Positions 1 through 6,652 are shown, counted from the first letter of the stretch. The stretch: 8,599 nucleotides of DNA from Candidatus Atribacteria bacterium (GCA_004525685.1 SPBW01000091.1:1-8599), one strand, 5' to 3'. A program made the numbers and translations. Notes: generated by a model from the letters alone, not told the origin.

Positions 1-2
1 CA

Positions 3-31
3 TTGGCCCCTTGTTCATGCCCGGATATAAT
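3..31 (+). promoter_or_regulatory. sigma70-type promoter of metG
   Basis: A perfect -10 hexamer TATAAT lies at 26-31. Exactly 17 nt upstream, TTGGCC (3-8) matches the -35 consensus at 4 of 6 positions. Predicted transcription starts near 38, leaving a leader of about 27 nt before the metG start. The leader is too short for a T-box or other structured tRNA-sensing element. The call rests on consensus and spacing only. Confidence 0.6.
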
Positions 32-64
32 GCCTGCTTACGTTCGTCTTGAAGGAGGTGGATG

Positions 65-2038
65 ATGGACAAGCAACGAGTTCTTGTATGCAGTGCCTGG
101 CCCTATGCGTCTGGAGTTCCTCATTTGGGGAACCTGGTAAGTTCACTCATGTCAGGCGACGTGTTTGCCCGCTACTACCGACTTCGAGGCAAAGACGTAC
201 TCTATGTTTCAGGTACAGACGCGCATGGAACACGAATCGAATTCGAGGCCGAACATCAGGGAGTCTCTCCTGCGCAGTTGGCTGAACGCAATCATCGAAA
301 GATCGTCGATGTCATCGAGGGATTCGGCATTGCATTTGACAACTACACAACCACGGAGTCGTCGTGGCACAAGGATTTCGTCCGCGAGATTTACCTTCAG
401 ATGGATGCGAATGGCTATATCTGCACAAAGACTGAGCATCGCGCCTTCTGCACTCAATGCGAGAAGTTCCTCGCAGACCGCTTCATCATTGGCACGTGCC
501 CGAAGTGCGGATCTGTTCATGCGTTGGGCAATCAATGCGATGCTTGTGGCTCAATCCTCGAGCCTGAGGAGTTGGTCAAGCCGCGTTGCACGTTATGCGA
601 GGCTTCGGATATCGAGTTTCGGGAAACCAAGCACTGGTACCTCGATCTGCCCAAGCTATCCGATGCCCTTCGTGCCTACGTCGAGGAAAAGGGCTTCCAA
701 GGCAACGTGCAGCGCTACACCCAGCAGATGATCGAGGATGGCCTTCGTCCACGCGCCATGACTCGAGACATTGACTGGGGAATCCCCGCCCCGTTTGAAG
801 GAGCCGAAGGCAAGGTTTTCTACGTGTGGGGAGAAGCGGCATTGGGATATGTCTCCGCCGTGATCGAGCACTTCTCGGGGCAGGACGGCTGGAAAGACTT
901 CTGGTTTGGCGAGGATGTCTATCAGGTTTATACCCAGGGCAAGGACAACATCACCTTCCATACGCTGATCTTCCCTGGCCAGCTGATTGCGTCAAACCAG
1001 GGCTACCATCTACCCGATCAGATTGCCGCGACAGAGTATCTCAATTGGATTGGCGGCGATAGCTTCTCCAAGAGCCGCGGTGTTGGCTTGTATTGCGACG
1101 ACGCGTTGGGTGTGATGGATGGCGAGCTTTGGCGCTTCTACTTGCTCTACAACCGCCCAGAAGGTCGTGACGTCAACTTCTCTTGGGAGGAGCTGGAGAA
1201 GGCCGTGAATGGCGTCTTGATCTCCAATATCGCCAATCTCATCAACCGCGTCTTGAGCTTCACGCAGACCCAGTTTGGCGGCGTGGTCCCTGACGTGGCT
1301 CTGGATCCTGATGTGGTAGAGGCGCTTGACTTGGCAGTGAGCGCCTACGAGACTGCCATGGAAGAGGCTGCGATCGCAAAGGCTCTACGAAGTATCTGCG
1401 ACTTCGCGGGCTTTGGGAACGAGTACTTCCAGCGCAAGGAGCCTTGGGCAACTCAGGATGGGGTTGCCGTAGCCAGTGCCGTGTACTTCGTCCGGGCGAT
1501 GGCTGTACTTCTGCTTCCCATCATGCCCAAGTTTGCTGCGTCGGTCTTGCGCATTCTTGGGATTGAGAAGGCGTCATGGGAGTCGCTGTCAGCTCCGATC
1601 GGGGGGACGCAGATGACGCAGGATCGCGTATTGTTGGAACGCATTGATGTCCAAGAGATACGAGAGGCAACGGCAACCCGAATGACTGCAAGGATTGCTC
1701 CCAAGGTGCTTCAAGGCGGGCGCGTGTCGTTCGATGAGTTTAAGAAGATGGATTTGCGCATAGCCAGAATCCTCACTGTCCGCGAGGTCCCTGGCGCAGA
1801 CAAACTCTATCAGTTGACCGTCGACTTGGGGCAAGAAGAGCGCACGTGTGTTGCGGGAATCAAGGAGCACTTCCGTGTGGAGGATCTCATCGGCCGACTG
1901 GTCGTGGTTCTGGCCAACCTGGACCCCGTAGAGATACGTGGTGTAAAATCGGAATGCATGGTTCTGGCAGCCAAGGGAAAGACCCTCTCGCTGCTCGAAC
2001 CGACGTCACCTGTGGAGCCAGGCACGCCTGTATCCTAG
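65..2038 (+). CDS. metG: methionyl-tRNA synthetase with C-terminal tRNA-binding domain
   Basis: Charges tRNA-Met and initiator tRNA with methionine in the cytoplasm. The Rossmann fold opens with PYASGVPHLGN, where HLGN (residues 20-23) is the HIGH motif. Four CxxC knuckles (starting near residues 129, 145, 158 and 175) form the zinc-binding connective peptide seen in E. coli-type enzymes. The KMSKS loop reads SFSKS (333-337); the important second Lys is kept and the first is Ser. After the helical anticodon-binding domain, residues from about 553 to the end form an EMAP/Trbp111-like OB fold (DLRIARI, ADKLY, VVLANL), which dimerises and binds tRNA. At 657 aa the length is normal. Two ATG codons occur in tandem (62 and 65). 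The AAGGAGGTG site (52-60) puts GGAGG 6 nt from the second and only 3 nt from the first, so 65 is preferred. It has its own promoter and a 62-nt gap to rplU without an obvious terminator. Confidence 0.97.
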   Translation: MDKQRVLVCSAWPYASGVPHLGNLVSSLMSGDVFARYYRLRGKDVLYVSGTDAHGTRIEFEAEHQGVSPAQLAERNHRKIVDVIEGFGIAFDNYTTTESSWHKDFVREIYLQMDANGYICTKTEHRAFCTQCEKFLADRFIIGTCPKCGSVHALGNQCDACGSILEPEELVKPRCTLCEASDIEFRETKHWYLDLPKLSDALRAYVEEKGFQGNVQRYTQQMIEDGLRPRAMTRDIDWGIPAPFEGAEGKVFYVWGEAALGYVSAVIEHFSGQDGWKDFWFGEDVYQVYTQGKDNITFHTLIFPGQLIASNQGYHLPDQIAATEYLNWIGGDSFSKSRGVGLYCDDALGVMDGELWRFYLLYNRPEGRDVNFSWEELEKAVNGVLISNIANLINRVLSFTQTQFGGVVPDVALDPDVVEALDLAVSAYETAMEEAAIAKALRSICDFAGFGNEYFQRKEPWATQDGVAVASAVYFVRAMAVLLLPIMPKFAASVLRILGIEKASWESLSAPIGGTQMTQDRVLLERIDVQEIREATATRMTARIAPKVLQGGRVSFDEFKKMDLRIARILTVREVPGADKLYQLTVDLGQEERTCVAGIKEHFRVEDLIGRLVVVLANLDPVEIRGVKSECMVLAAKGKTLSLLEPTSPVEPGTPVS

Positions 2039-2045
2039 GGATTCA

Positions 2046-2074
2046 TTGAAATGACCACAGTACAACGCTAGAAT
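2046..2074 (+). promoter_or_regulatory. sigma70-type promoter of the rplU operon
   Basis: TTGAAA (2046-2051) and TAGAAT (2069-2074) are separated by exactly 17 nt and each match the consensus at 5 of 6 positions. Transcription would begin near 2081, only about 20 nt before the rplU start codon, so the leader has no room for an L21-binding or other structured element. The -35 box lies just after the metG stop, so the promoter fills the only gap between the two genes. Confidence 0.7.
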
Positions 2075-2100
2075 CTGGCACGAATTGGGGTGTTTAGGAC

Positions 2101-2415
2101 ATGTATGCAGTCATTGAGACAGGTGGGAAGCAGTATCGCGTACACGATGGCATGGTATTTGACCACGAACTTCTGCAAGGAACGGACGTGGGAGAGGTCG
2201 TGCAGTTCGACAAAGTATTGATGATTTCGAGCGATGAAGACATCAAGATCGGTACGCCGTACGTTGAGGGGGCTGTTGTCAAGGGAGAGATCCAAGAGCA
2301 AGGCCGTGGCAAAAAGATCATTGTCTACAAGTACAAGAGCAAGAAGGGCTACCGCCGCAAGCGCGGACATCGCCAGTCCTTCATGGCGACAAAGATCACG
2401 GGCATTGAAGTCTAG
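2101..2415 (+). CDS. rplU: 50S ribosomal protein L21
   Basis: Component of the large ribosomal subunit that binds 23S rRNA and sits near L20. The 104-aa protein starts with MYAVIETGGKQYRV, the family signature, and keeps the lysine-rich stretch KYKSKKGYRRKRGHRQ and the closing ITGIEV. Length is normal. The ribosome binding site is modest: GGGGTG at 2087-2092, 8 nt before ATG. It is the first gene of the L21-Prp-L27-Obg block, a gene order found in many bacteria. The following gene's Shine-Dalgarno sequence begins inside the rplU stop codon, so the two are probably translationally coupled. Confidence 0.97.
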   Translation: MYAVIETGGKQYRVHDGMVFDHELLQGTDVGEVVQFDKVLMISSDEDIKIGTPYVEGAVVKGEIQEQGRGKKIIVYKYKSKKGYRRKRGHRQSFMATKITGIEV

Positions 2416-2422
2416 GAGAAGC

Positions 2423-2746
2423 GTGGGTGAAGCGATTGTTCAACGAGATGAGCGGGGACGGATTGTCGGCCTGACGGTTCAGGCAGGCGGAATGTCAGTT
2501 CTTGCGAGGGCGTCGGCAACGACGCTTCTGCGAGCCGTCGCAGAGTCACTAACCGACTATTTGCATGTGGCAGTCGCCTCTTCTTTCGCGGACGAGATAT
2601 TCCTTGAAATCGACCGAAGCGATCAGCACCTAGATCGAGAGATCGATGCCATTCTTGCTACAATGGGAAGCGGTCTTCGGTTTGTAGAGCGAGACTACCC
2701 GGCCGAACTACTGATCCACGACACAGCGGTCGGAGTCGAGGTTTAG
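2423..2746 (+). CDS. Prp/YsxB-family protein, apparently catalytically inactive
   Basis: A 107-aa protein between rplU and rpmA, the standard place of Prp, the cysteine protease that trims the L27 N-terminus in Firmicutes. The overall pattern fits Prp: an opening strand with DERGRIVGLTV, the ASA motif in the first helix, and a C-terminal helix/strand with GLRFVERDYPAELLI. Length matches the family (about 105-115 aa). However, the catalytic Gly-His-Ala appears here as Gly-Gly-Met (residues 22-24). The segment to the helix is shortened, and the position of the catalytic Cys (V-C-A-x-A-S-A in S. aureus) reads V-L-A-R-A-S-A with Leu27. There is no Cys or suitable His in this part. The GTG start at 2423 is chosen because AGGAG (2414-2418) lies 4 nt upstream and it begins exactly where homology begins. 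The open frame continues upstream inside rplU but is not needed. Seen: residues and position. Inferred: loss of protease activity. Confidence 0.75.
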   Translation: MGEAIVQRDERGRIVGLTVQAGGMSVLARASATTLLRAVAESLTDYLHVAVASSFADEIFLEIDRSDQHLDREIDAILATMGSGLRFVERDYPAELLIHDTAVGVEV

Positions 2747-2779
2747 ACTCACGCATTGAGACAGCAATAGGGAGAAAAT

Positions 2780-3037
2780 ATGGCCCATAAAACGAGTACT
2801 GGTTCAACGTCAAATGTCCACGACAGTCCAGGTCAAAGACTAGGCGTCAAGCGCTTCGGCGGCGAGTGGGTGAACTGCGGAACGATCATCGTTCGCCAGC
2901 GCGGAACGAAATTCGCTCCTGGCAAGAATGTTGGCCTAGGCAGAGACTTCACCATCTTTGCGACCGCACCTGGTTATGTGCATTTTGAAGGACGCGGCAA
3001 GAAATACATCAGCGTACTTCCTACTCGTGCAGCTTAG
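2780..3037 (+). CDS. rpmA: 50S ribosomal protein L27
   Basis: Large-subunit protein whose flexible N-terminus reaches the peptidyl transferase centre and contacts the tRNA CCA ends. The 85-aa sequence starts MAHKTSTGSTSN, followed by the conserved RLGVKRFGGE and VRQRGTKFAPGKNVG. The N-terminus resembles the E. coli form and carries no Prp-cleavable extension (in Firmicutes about nine residues, ending in a Phe-Phe motif). AGGGAG (2769-2774) lies 5 nt before the ATG. No alternative start exists upstream that would add an extension. The gene follows the degenerate prp homologue by 33 nt and precedes obgE by 29 nt. Confidence 0.97.
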   Translation: MAHKTSTGSTSNVHDSPGQRLGVKRFGGEWVNCGTIIVRQRGTKFAPGKNVGLGRDFTIFATAPGYVHFEGRGKKYISVLPTRAA

Positions 3038-3066
3038 CCCGCGGCGGATCGCTCCTTTAGAGTCCC

Positions 3067-4341
3067 ATGTTCATTGACGAAGCGACTGTCCGCGTTCGAG
3101 GAGGACGGGGCGGTAACGGAGTGATTCACTTCGAGGCTGGCCCGGGAAAGCCTCGGGGTAGGCCAGACGGCGGCAACGCTGGCGACGGTGGCTCCGTTGT
3201 TTTCGAGGCCTCGGAGAGCATTTCAACGCTGTATCGATACCGTCATCGGCCGTTGTTCGAGGCCGAGCATGGCGTGAACGGGGCTAGTAACAACAAACAG
3301 GGAGCGACAGGCAAGGATCTCATTATCCATGTCCCAGCCGGGACCGTCATTCGCGACACGACCAGTGGCGAATTGCTGGCTGATCTTCATCGTCTTGGAG
3401 ACCAAGTGCTCGTAGCTCTCGGCGGAGAGGGCGGGCGAGGCAACAGCAGCTTCACGACCTCTAGACGACAAGGGCCACGCATTTGTGAGCGCGGCCTCGG
3501 CGGAGAGGCGCGCACGCTGAAGCTCGAACTCAAGCTCATCGCAGACATTGGCATCATTGGGTTTCCCAATGTGGGCAAGTCGAGCCTCATTTCTACTATT
3601 TCCGGCAAGCACGCCAAGATCGCCGACTACCCCTTTACTACACTTGTCCCAAATCTTGGTGTTGTAGACGTCGATGGCAAGAACCAATTTGTTGCCGTAG
3701 ATGTTCCAGGACTGGTACGGGGCGCCCATGAAGGAAAGGGACTCGGCGTGCGATTCCTGCGCCACGTGGAGCGCACACGTGCCTTCATTCACATGATCGA
3801 TTTGGCGCCCATGGAAGAGCGCGACGCTCTGGACGATTTCGATGCCATCAATCATGAGCTTGAATCATTCAATCCTGTGCTCGCACGTCGACCTCAGGTT
3901 GTCGTCGGCAACAAGATTGATGCTGTTTCGCAGGAAGATGTCAATGCCGTTGTGGAGCGATTTAGTGCCCGTGGCATCGAGCTTCTTCCCATCTCCGTTG
4001 CCACTGGCGAGAATACGCGCGACTTGGTGTTCAAGGCATTCTCGTTGCTTCAGGGCTTGCGACAAAGCGAGCATGCCGAACCCGCTCAGATTCGCCGCAA
4101 GGTCTATCGCTTTGAGGGGGAAACGGGATTCACTGTCGAGCGAGAAGATGACGTACTTGTCGTGCGCGGCCGAACTGTCGAGAATCTGGTGAAAAAGCTG
4201 GTATTGGACAGTTTCGATGCGCAGCAGTACCTTGGCGATCGCCTGGAGAAGATGGGCGTCATGAAGGAATTGCGTCGCCACGGATGGACTGAGGGAGACA
4301 TGGTGCTGATCGGGGAGATCGAACTTGAACTTGCGAGGTAG
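3067..4341 (+). CDS. obgE: GTPase Obg/CgtA, ribosome assembly factor
   Basis: Essential P-loop GTPase that binds late 50S precursors and links ribosome maturation to the nucleotide (ppGpp) state. The 424-aa protein has three domains in order. The glycine-rich Obg fold (residues 1-158) starts MFIDEATVRVRGGRGGNG. The G domain carries G1 GFPNVGKSS (165-173), G2 DYPFTT, G3 DVPG (212-215), G4 NKID (282-285) and a G5-like SVA. The C-terminal OCT domain starts around residue 345 and includes VRGRTVENLVKK. Length and order are normal. The ribosome binding site is poor, with no clear GGAG in the 15 nt upstream, which suggests coupling to rpmA or low expression. The nadD reading frame probably overlaps its last codons. 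Confidence 0.97.
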   Translation: MFIDEATVRVRGGRGGNGVIHFEAGPGKPRGRPDGGNAGDGGSVVFEASESISTLYRYRHRPLFEAEHGVNGASNNKQGATGKDLIIHVPAGTVIRDTTSGELLADLHRLGDQVLVALGGEGGRGNSSFTTSRRQGPRICERGLGGEARTLKLELKLIADIGIIGFPNVGKSSLISTISGKHAKIADYPFTTLVPNLGVVDVDGKNQFVAVDVPGLVRGAHEGKGLGVRFLRHVERTRAFIHMIDLAPMEERDALDDFDAINHELESFNPVLARRPQVVVGNKIDAVSQEDVNAVVERFSARGIELLPISVATGENTRDLVFKAFSLLQGLRQSEHAEPAQIRRKVYRFEGETGFTVEREDDVLVVRGRTVENLVKKLVLDSFDAQQYLGDRLEKMGVMKELRRHGWTEGDMVLIGEIELELAR

Positions 4342-4948
4342 AGTGGGTTTGTTCGGAGGAACATTTAATCCTCTACACAATGCCCATATCCAGGTTGCCT
4401 GTGCTGCTCTTGAGCAGTACGAGCTGTCTCAGATTGTGTTCATCCCCAACGGCATCCCACCGCATAAGGAGCACGTGCTGGGCGGAGACAAAGAGGCTCG
4501 ATTTGAAATGGTTCGGTTGGCTGTCGAAGGCGATCCTCGATTCACTGCGTCGAGGATCGAGGTCGATCGCGAAGGGCCTTCCTATACTATTGACACCATC
4601 CGCGCTTTGAAGGATGATTACCCGCAAGGGATTTGCTTTATCGTGGGGGCGGATCGCTTGTTGAAGCTCGACACATGGAAAGAACCTCATGAGCTTCTGC
4701 GGAGTGTTCCGTTTATTATTGCCCCGAGAAGTGGCGTTAGCCTCGATCTATTCGACGTTTCCCCATTTCGCGAGGCAGTGATCGTCCCACTGCAGATGGA
4801 GGACGTGGACCTTTCCTCGTCCGGGCTGCGTGAACGAATTCGGCGTGGCGAATCGATTGCACAATGGGTTCCCAAGCAAGTTGCCGAGTATATTGAAGAG
4901 CACAAATGCTACAGACAGCGGGAATTGGCGAAGACCGAAACCCACTAG
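4325..4948 (+). CDS. nadD: nicotinate-nucleotide adenylyltransferase
   Basis: Transfers AMP from ATP to nicotinate mononucleotide, giving deamido-NAD, the step before NAD synthetase. The 207-aa protein shows the nucleotidylyltransferase opening GLFGGTFNPLHNAH (the HxGH-type motif is HNAH, residues 18-21), then FIPNGIPPHK, the middle motif SYTIDTI, FIVGADRL, and the ATP-binding SSSGLR (164-169) near the C-terminus. The start is uncertain. TTG at 4325 has GGGGAG 7 nt upstream and gives a normal N-terminus, but overlaps obgE by 17 nt. TTG 4331 and GTG 4343 (GAGG 4 nt upstream) are alternatives, though GTG 4343 would shorten the first beta strand. The yqeK and rsfS genes that often follow nadD are absent; infC comes next. 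Confidence 0.95.
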   Translation: MNLRGRVGLFGGTFNPLHNAHIQVACAALEQYELSQIVFIPNGIPPHKEHVLGGDKEARFEMVRLAVEGDPRFTASRIEVDREGPSYTIDTIRALKDDYPQGICFIVGADRLLKLDTWKEPHELLRSVPFIIAPRSGVSLDLFDVSPFREAVIVPLQMEDVDLSSSGLRERIRRGESIAQWVPKQVAEYIEEHKCYRQRELAKTETH

Positions 4949-4950
4949 CT

Positions 4951-4964
4951 AGGAGGTTGGGATC
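4951..4964 (+). promoter_or_regulatory. Shine-Dalgarno site that fixes an ATC start for infC
   Basis: A perfect AGGAGG (4951-4956) is followed after 5 nt by ATC (4962-4964). An in-frame TAG at 4950-4952 overlaps the site, so the coding region cannot start further upstream. Rare AUU/AUA/AUC starts are a known feature of infC genes. IF-3 rejects such codons and so represses its own synthesis. That regulation is inferred here from the codon and from family knowledge. Confidence 0.8.
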
Positions 4965-5474
4965 GACAAAGGAAAACTGCGAATCAATGAACGGATTCGC
5001 GAGAGTGAAGTCCGAGTCATTGATGATACGGGCCACAACCTGGGCGTATTGAAACGTGATGAAGCGATTGCTATTGCCAAGGAAAAGGGTCTGGATCTCG
5101 TGGAAGTGGCTCCTCAGGCAAGGCCAGTCGTCTGCAAGATCGTAGACTATGGCAAATACCACTACCAGCAAGAGAAGAGCGAACGCAAGAGCAAGCATCG
5201 GTCGAAGTTAAAGGAAGTCAAGTTCACCATCAAGATCGGTGAGCATGATTTCCAGACCAAAATGAACCGCGTTCGCGAATTCTTGGGCAAGGGAGATGTG
5301 GTCCGCGTGAGTATCTTCTTCCGCGGTCGAGAGATCGTACATGCATCACGAGGGCGAGAGCTTCTCAAACGGGTTCAGGAGCAAGTGAGTGACATCGCTC
5401 GCGCAGAGGGAGATCCAACGGCAAGAGGAAAGATCTTGCAGCTGTTGATCGTCCCCACAAACAAAGCCCAATAA
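4962..5474 (+). CDS. infC: translation initiation factor IF-3
   Basis: Binds the 30S subunit, prevents premature 50S joining and checks the start codon and initiator tRNA. The 170-aa protein includes the N-domain signature RINERIRESEVRVID, followed by LGVLKRDEAIAIA, DLVEVAP and VCKIVDYGKY. A lysine-rich linker and the C-domain (KEVKFTIKIGEHDF, VRVSIFFRGREI) follow. The first standard start codon in frame is TTG 5049, which would remove 29 conserved residues. The true start is therefore ATC 4962, behind a perfect AGGAGG. IF-3 autoregulation through a rare start codon is established for E. coli infC (AUU), and this layout fits the same logic. The gap to nadD is only 13 nt, so there is no room for a separate structured leader. 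Confidence 0.95.
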   Translation: MDKGKLRINERIRESEVRVIDDTGHNLGVLKRDEAIAIAKEKGLDLVEVAPQARPVVCKIVDYGKYHYQQEKSERKSKHRSKLKEVKFTIKIGEHDFQTKMNRVREFLGKGDVVRVSIFFRGREIVHASRGRELLKRVQEQVSDIARAEGDPTARGKILQLLIVPTNKAQ

Positions 5475-5496
5475 GAATTCTAGGAGGAATAGCGAA

Positions 5497-5694
5497 GTGC
5501 CGAAACAGAAGACGCACTCAGCGGCCAAGAAGCGCTTCAAGCGTTCAAAGAGTGGAAAGCTCTTCCACCATATGTCGAACTTCTTTCACAAGAACACGAA
5601 GAAGAGCTCAAAGCCAAAGCGCCAGGCGCGCCAATCGAAAGAATTGGGCGGGAGACAGGCTAGAAATATCACCCGCATGATCGGGAAGTCGTAG
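5497..5694 (+). CDS. rpmI: 50S ribosomal protein L35
   Basis: Small basic protein of the large subunit, 65 aa, normal length. The sequence PKQKTHSAAKKRFKRSKSGK is the family signature and is followed by more basic helix and the ending ARNITRMIGKS. The start is GTG at 5497; AGGAGG (5482-5487) lies 9 nt upstream, and the first residue after it matches the usual MPK start. The gene sits in the classical infC-rpmI-rplT order with 22 nt to infC and 16 nt to rplT. Confidence 0.96.
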   Translation: MPKQKTHSAAKKRFKRSKSGKLFHHMSNFFHKNTKKSSKPKRQARQSKELGGRQARNITRMIGKS

Positions 5695-5710
5695 TTCGGA
5701 GGGTCAGGAC

Positions 5711-6073
5711 ATGCCACGAGCACGTGGAGGGAACAAGCGCCAAGAGAGCCGCAAGAAGATTATGGTTCTCGCCAAAGGCTTTAAGGGAAAGCGCGGAACG
5801 TCACATCGTATCGCCAAACAGGCGGTCATGAAGGCCCTGCGCAACAGTTATATCGACCGTCGCCGGAAGAAGAGAACCTTCCGACGACTGTGGATCACAC
5901 GCATCGGTGCTGCTGCCAAGCTCAACGGACTTTCGTATTCCGCGCTCATTGGTGGACTCGCTCGCCGTGGTGTGGCGATTAATCGAAAGATGCTGGCAGA
6001 CATTGCCGTCAAAGACGAGCGCGCATTCTCTGCATTGGCGGAGATTGCGAAGGAGGAAGCCGTCAAAGGCTAA
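5711..6073 (+). CDS. rplT: 50S ribosomal protein L20
   Basis: Early-assembly protein that folds around 23S rRNA domain I; in several bacteria it also represses the infC-rpmI-rplT operon. The 120-aa protein starts MPRARGGNKRQESRKKIMVLAKGFKG, with a typical basic N-terminal extension, and contains RNSYIDRRRKKRTFRRLWI and the C-terminal repressor-type globular part (LIGGLARRGVAINRKMLAD). GGAGGG (5698-5703) lies 7 nt before ATG. I see no L20-binding pseudoknot leader upstream of infC or rpmI, because the gaps are 13 and 22 nt. Any autoregulation would need a site inside coding sequence. Confidence 0.97.
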   Translation: MPRARGGNKRQESRKKIMVLAKGFKGKRGTSHRIAKQAVMKALRNSYIDRRRKKRTFRRLWITRIGAAAKLNGLSYSALIGGLARRGVAINRKMLADIAVKDERAFSALAEIAKEEAVKG

Positions 6074-6097
6074 CTGAGGATGGAACCGGTGAGGTGA

Positions 6098-6160
6098 AGG
6101 ATGCCACACACTAAGACGTACGTTTGTGTGCGGCATCCTCGCCAGGCCGTTTCTTTCTTT
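6098..6160 (+). terminator. strong hairpin with downstream T-rich tract, possible terminator or leader element
   Basis: AGGATGCC (6098-6105) pairs perfectly with GGCATCCT (6132-6139). After one A-C mismatch, CACAC (6107-6111) pairs with GTGTG (6126-6130), so 13 pairs close a loop of about 14 nt. A T-rich tract TTTCTTTCTTT (6150-6160) follows, but 10 nt from the stem, which is far for a classical intrinsic terminator. It lies 25 nt after the rplT stop, so ending or attenuating the ribosomal operon is the simplest reading. The left arm also covers the start codon of a possible 40-codon ORF. Confidence 0.5.
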
Positions 6161-6223
6161 GGCATGTCTGCGACGAGAATCACTGGGGACAGCTGCAGTA
6201 TCGTCTCGGTCTTGACGTCGTAG
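6101..6223 (+). CDS. possible 40-aa leader peptide or small protein upstream of folB
   Basis: ATG 6101 is preceded by GAGGTG (6091-6096), 4 nt upstream, a better ribosome binding site than that of folB itself. It opens 40 codons ending at TAG 6221-6223. The product has no similarity I recognise and no obvious signal or membrane segment. The frame is the same as folB, separated only by this TAG and a few codons. The start codon lies within the stem of the 6098-6139 hairpin. It could be a leader peptide, a small unknown protein or chance. The rest of the 6074-6274 gap shows no other gene. Confidence 0.25.
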   Translation: MPHTKTYVCVRHPRQAVSFFGMSATRITGDSCSIVSVLTS

Positions 6224-6274
6224 CCTCTGACAAACAGCTTGACTATTGTGACAGTATCGGAAGACGTATCGAGC

Positions 6275-6652
6275 TTGCACAGCAACTCAACGACTCGTTT
6301 ACGCCTGAACGATCTCCGCGTCCATGGACTTCACGGTGTCTATGAAGAAGAGCGAATTTCGGGTAACGAGTTTTCGATCGATGTGGAGCTTGAGGGAGAT
6401 TTCGCAATCGCAATCAAGACGGATGCAATAGAGCATTCCGTCGATATCGACCAGGTGGCCACACTTGTGTGTGACATTAATCGGCACAACCAGTTTCACC
6501 TCATCGAGTCGTTTGCCGACGCCATTGGTCGTTCGCTGCTGCATCGTTTCCCGATCCTATCGCAAGTCATCGTCAGAGTGACGAAGCTCACGTTGGTAAG
6601 GCTGGAGTCCGTTCGCAGTTCGACTGCGGAGGTCACCGTGCGACGACCATGA
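6275..6652 (+). CDS. folB: dihydroneopterin aldolase family protein
   Basis: FolB splits 7,8-dihydroneopterin to 6-hydroxymethyl-dihydropterin and glycolaldehyde in folate synthesis, as a cytosolic octamer. The protein shows RLRLNDLRVHGLHGVYEEER, the typical FolB opening. Compared with S. aureus FolB it aligns without gaps through the active site: Glu26 (Glu22), Glu78 (Glu74) and catalytic Lys104 (Lys100) are present, but Ile58 stands where the active-site Tyr54 is expected. The Pro-rich segment after the Lys is also altered (KLTLVRL). The start is uncertain: TTG 6275 is chosen because it gives a usual length (125 aa) and has GGAAGA 10-11 nt upstream. TTG 6239 or GTG 6248 would add 12 or 9 residues without any visible ribosome binding site. 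The stop overlaps the folK start (ATGA). Confidence 0.85.
   Translation: MHSNSTTRLRLNDLRVHGLHGVYEEERISGNEFSIDVELEGDFAIAIKTDAIEHSVDIDQVATLVCDINRHNQFHLIESFADAIGRSLLHRFPILSQVIVRVTKLTLVRLESVRSSTAEVTVRRP

Noticed and set aside
1061..1075. SFSKS instead of KMSKS in MetG
   Set aside because: The second Lys, important for catalysis, is kept, and FSKS variants are common in methionyl-tRNA synthetases; only the first Lys differs.
2019..2030. CAGGC/GCCTG inverted repeat at the end of metG as a terminator
   Set aside because: Only a 2-nt loop and no T tract; it lies within coding sequence.
2234..2422. Upstream extension of the Prp-like gene into rplU
   Set aside because: Homology and a good ribosome binding site place the start at GTG 2423; the extension is an arginine/serine-rich shadow of the L21 gene.
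3223..3855. 210-codon open frame on the minus strand inside obgE
   Set aside because: Antisense shadow of the conserved G domain; no family resemblance.
4376..4387. HNAH instead of HxGH in NadD as a possible loss of function
   Set aside because: Active NadD enzymes such as that of Staphylococcus aureus carry an HxAH form, so this is within normal variation.
6124..6345. 73-codon plus-strand frame across the rplT-folB gap
   Set aside because: No ribosome binding site and no family match; its last part overlaps folB in another frame.
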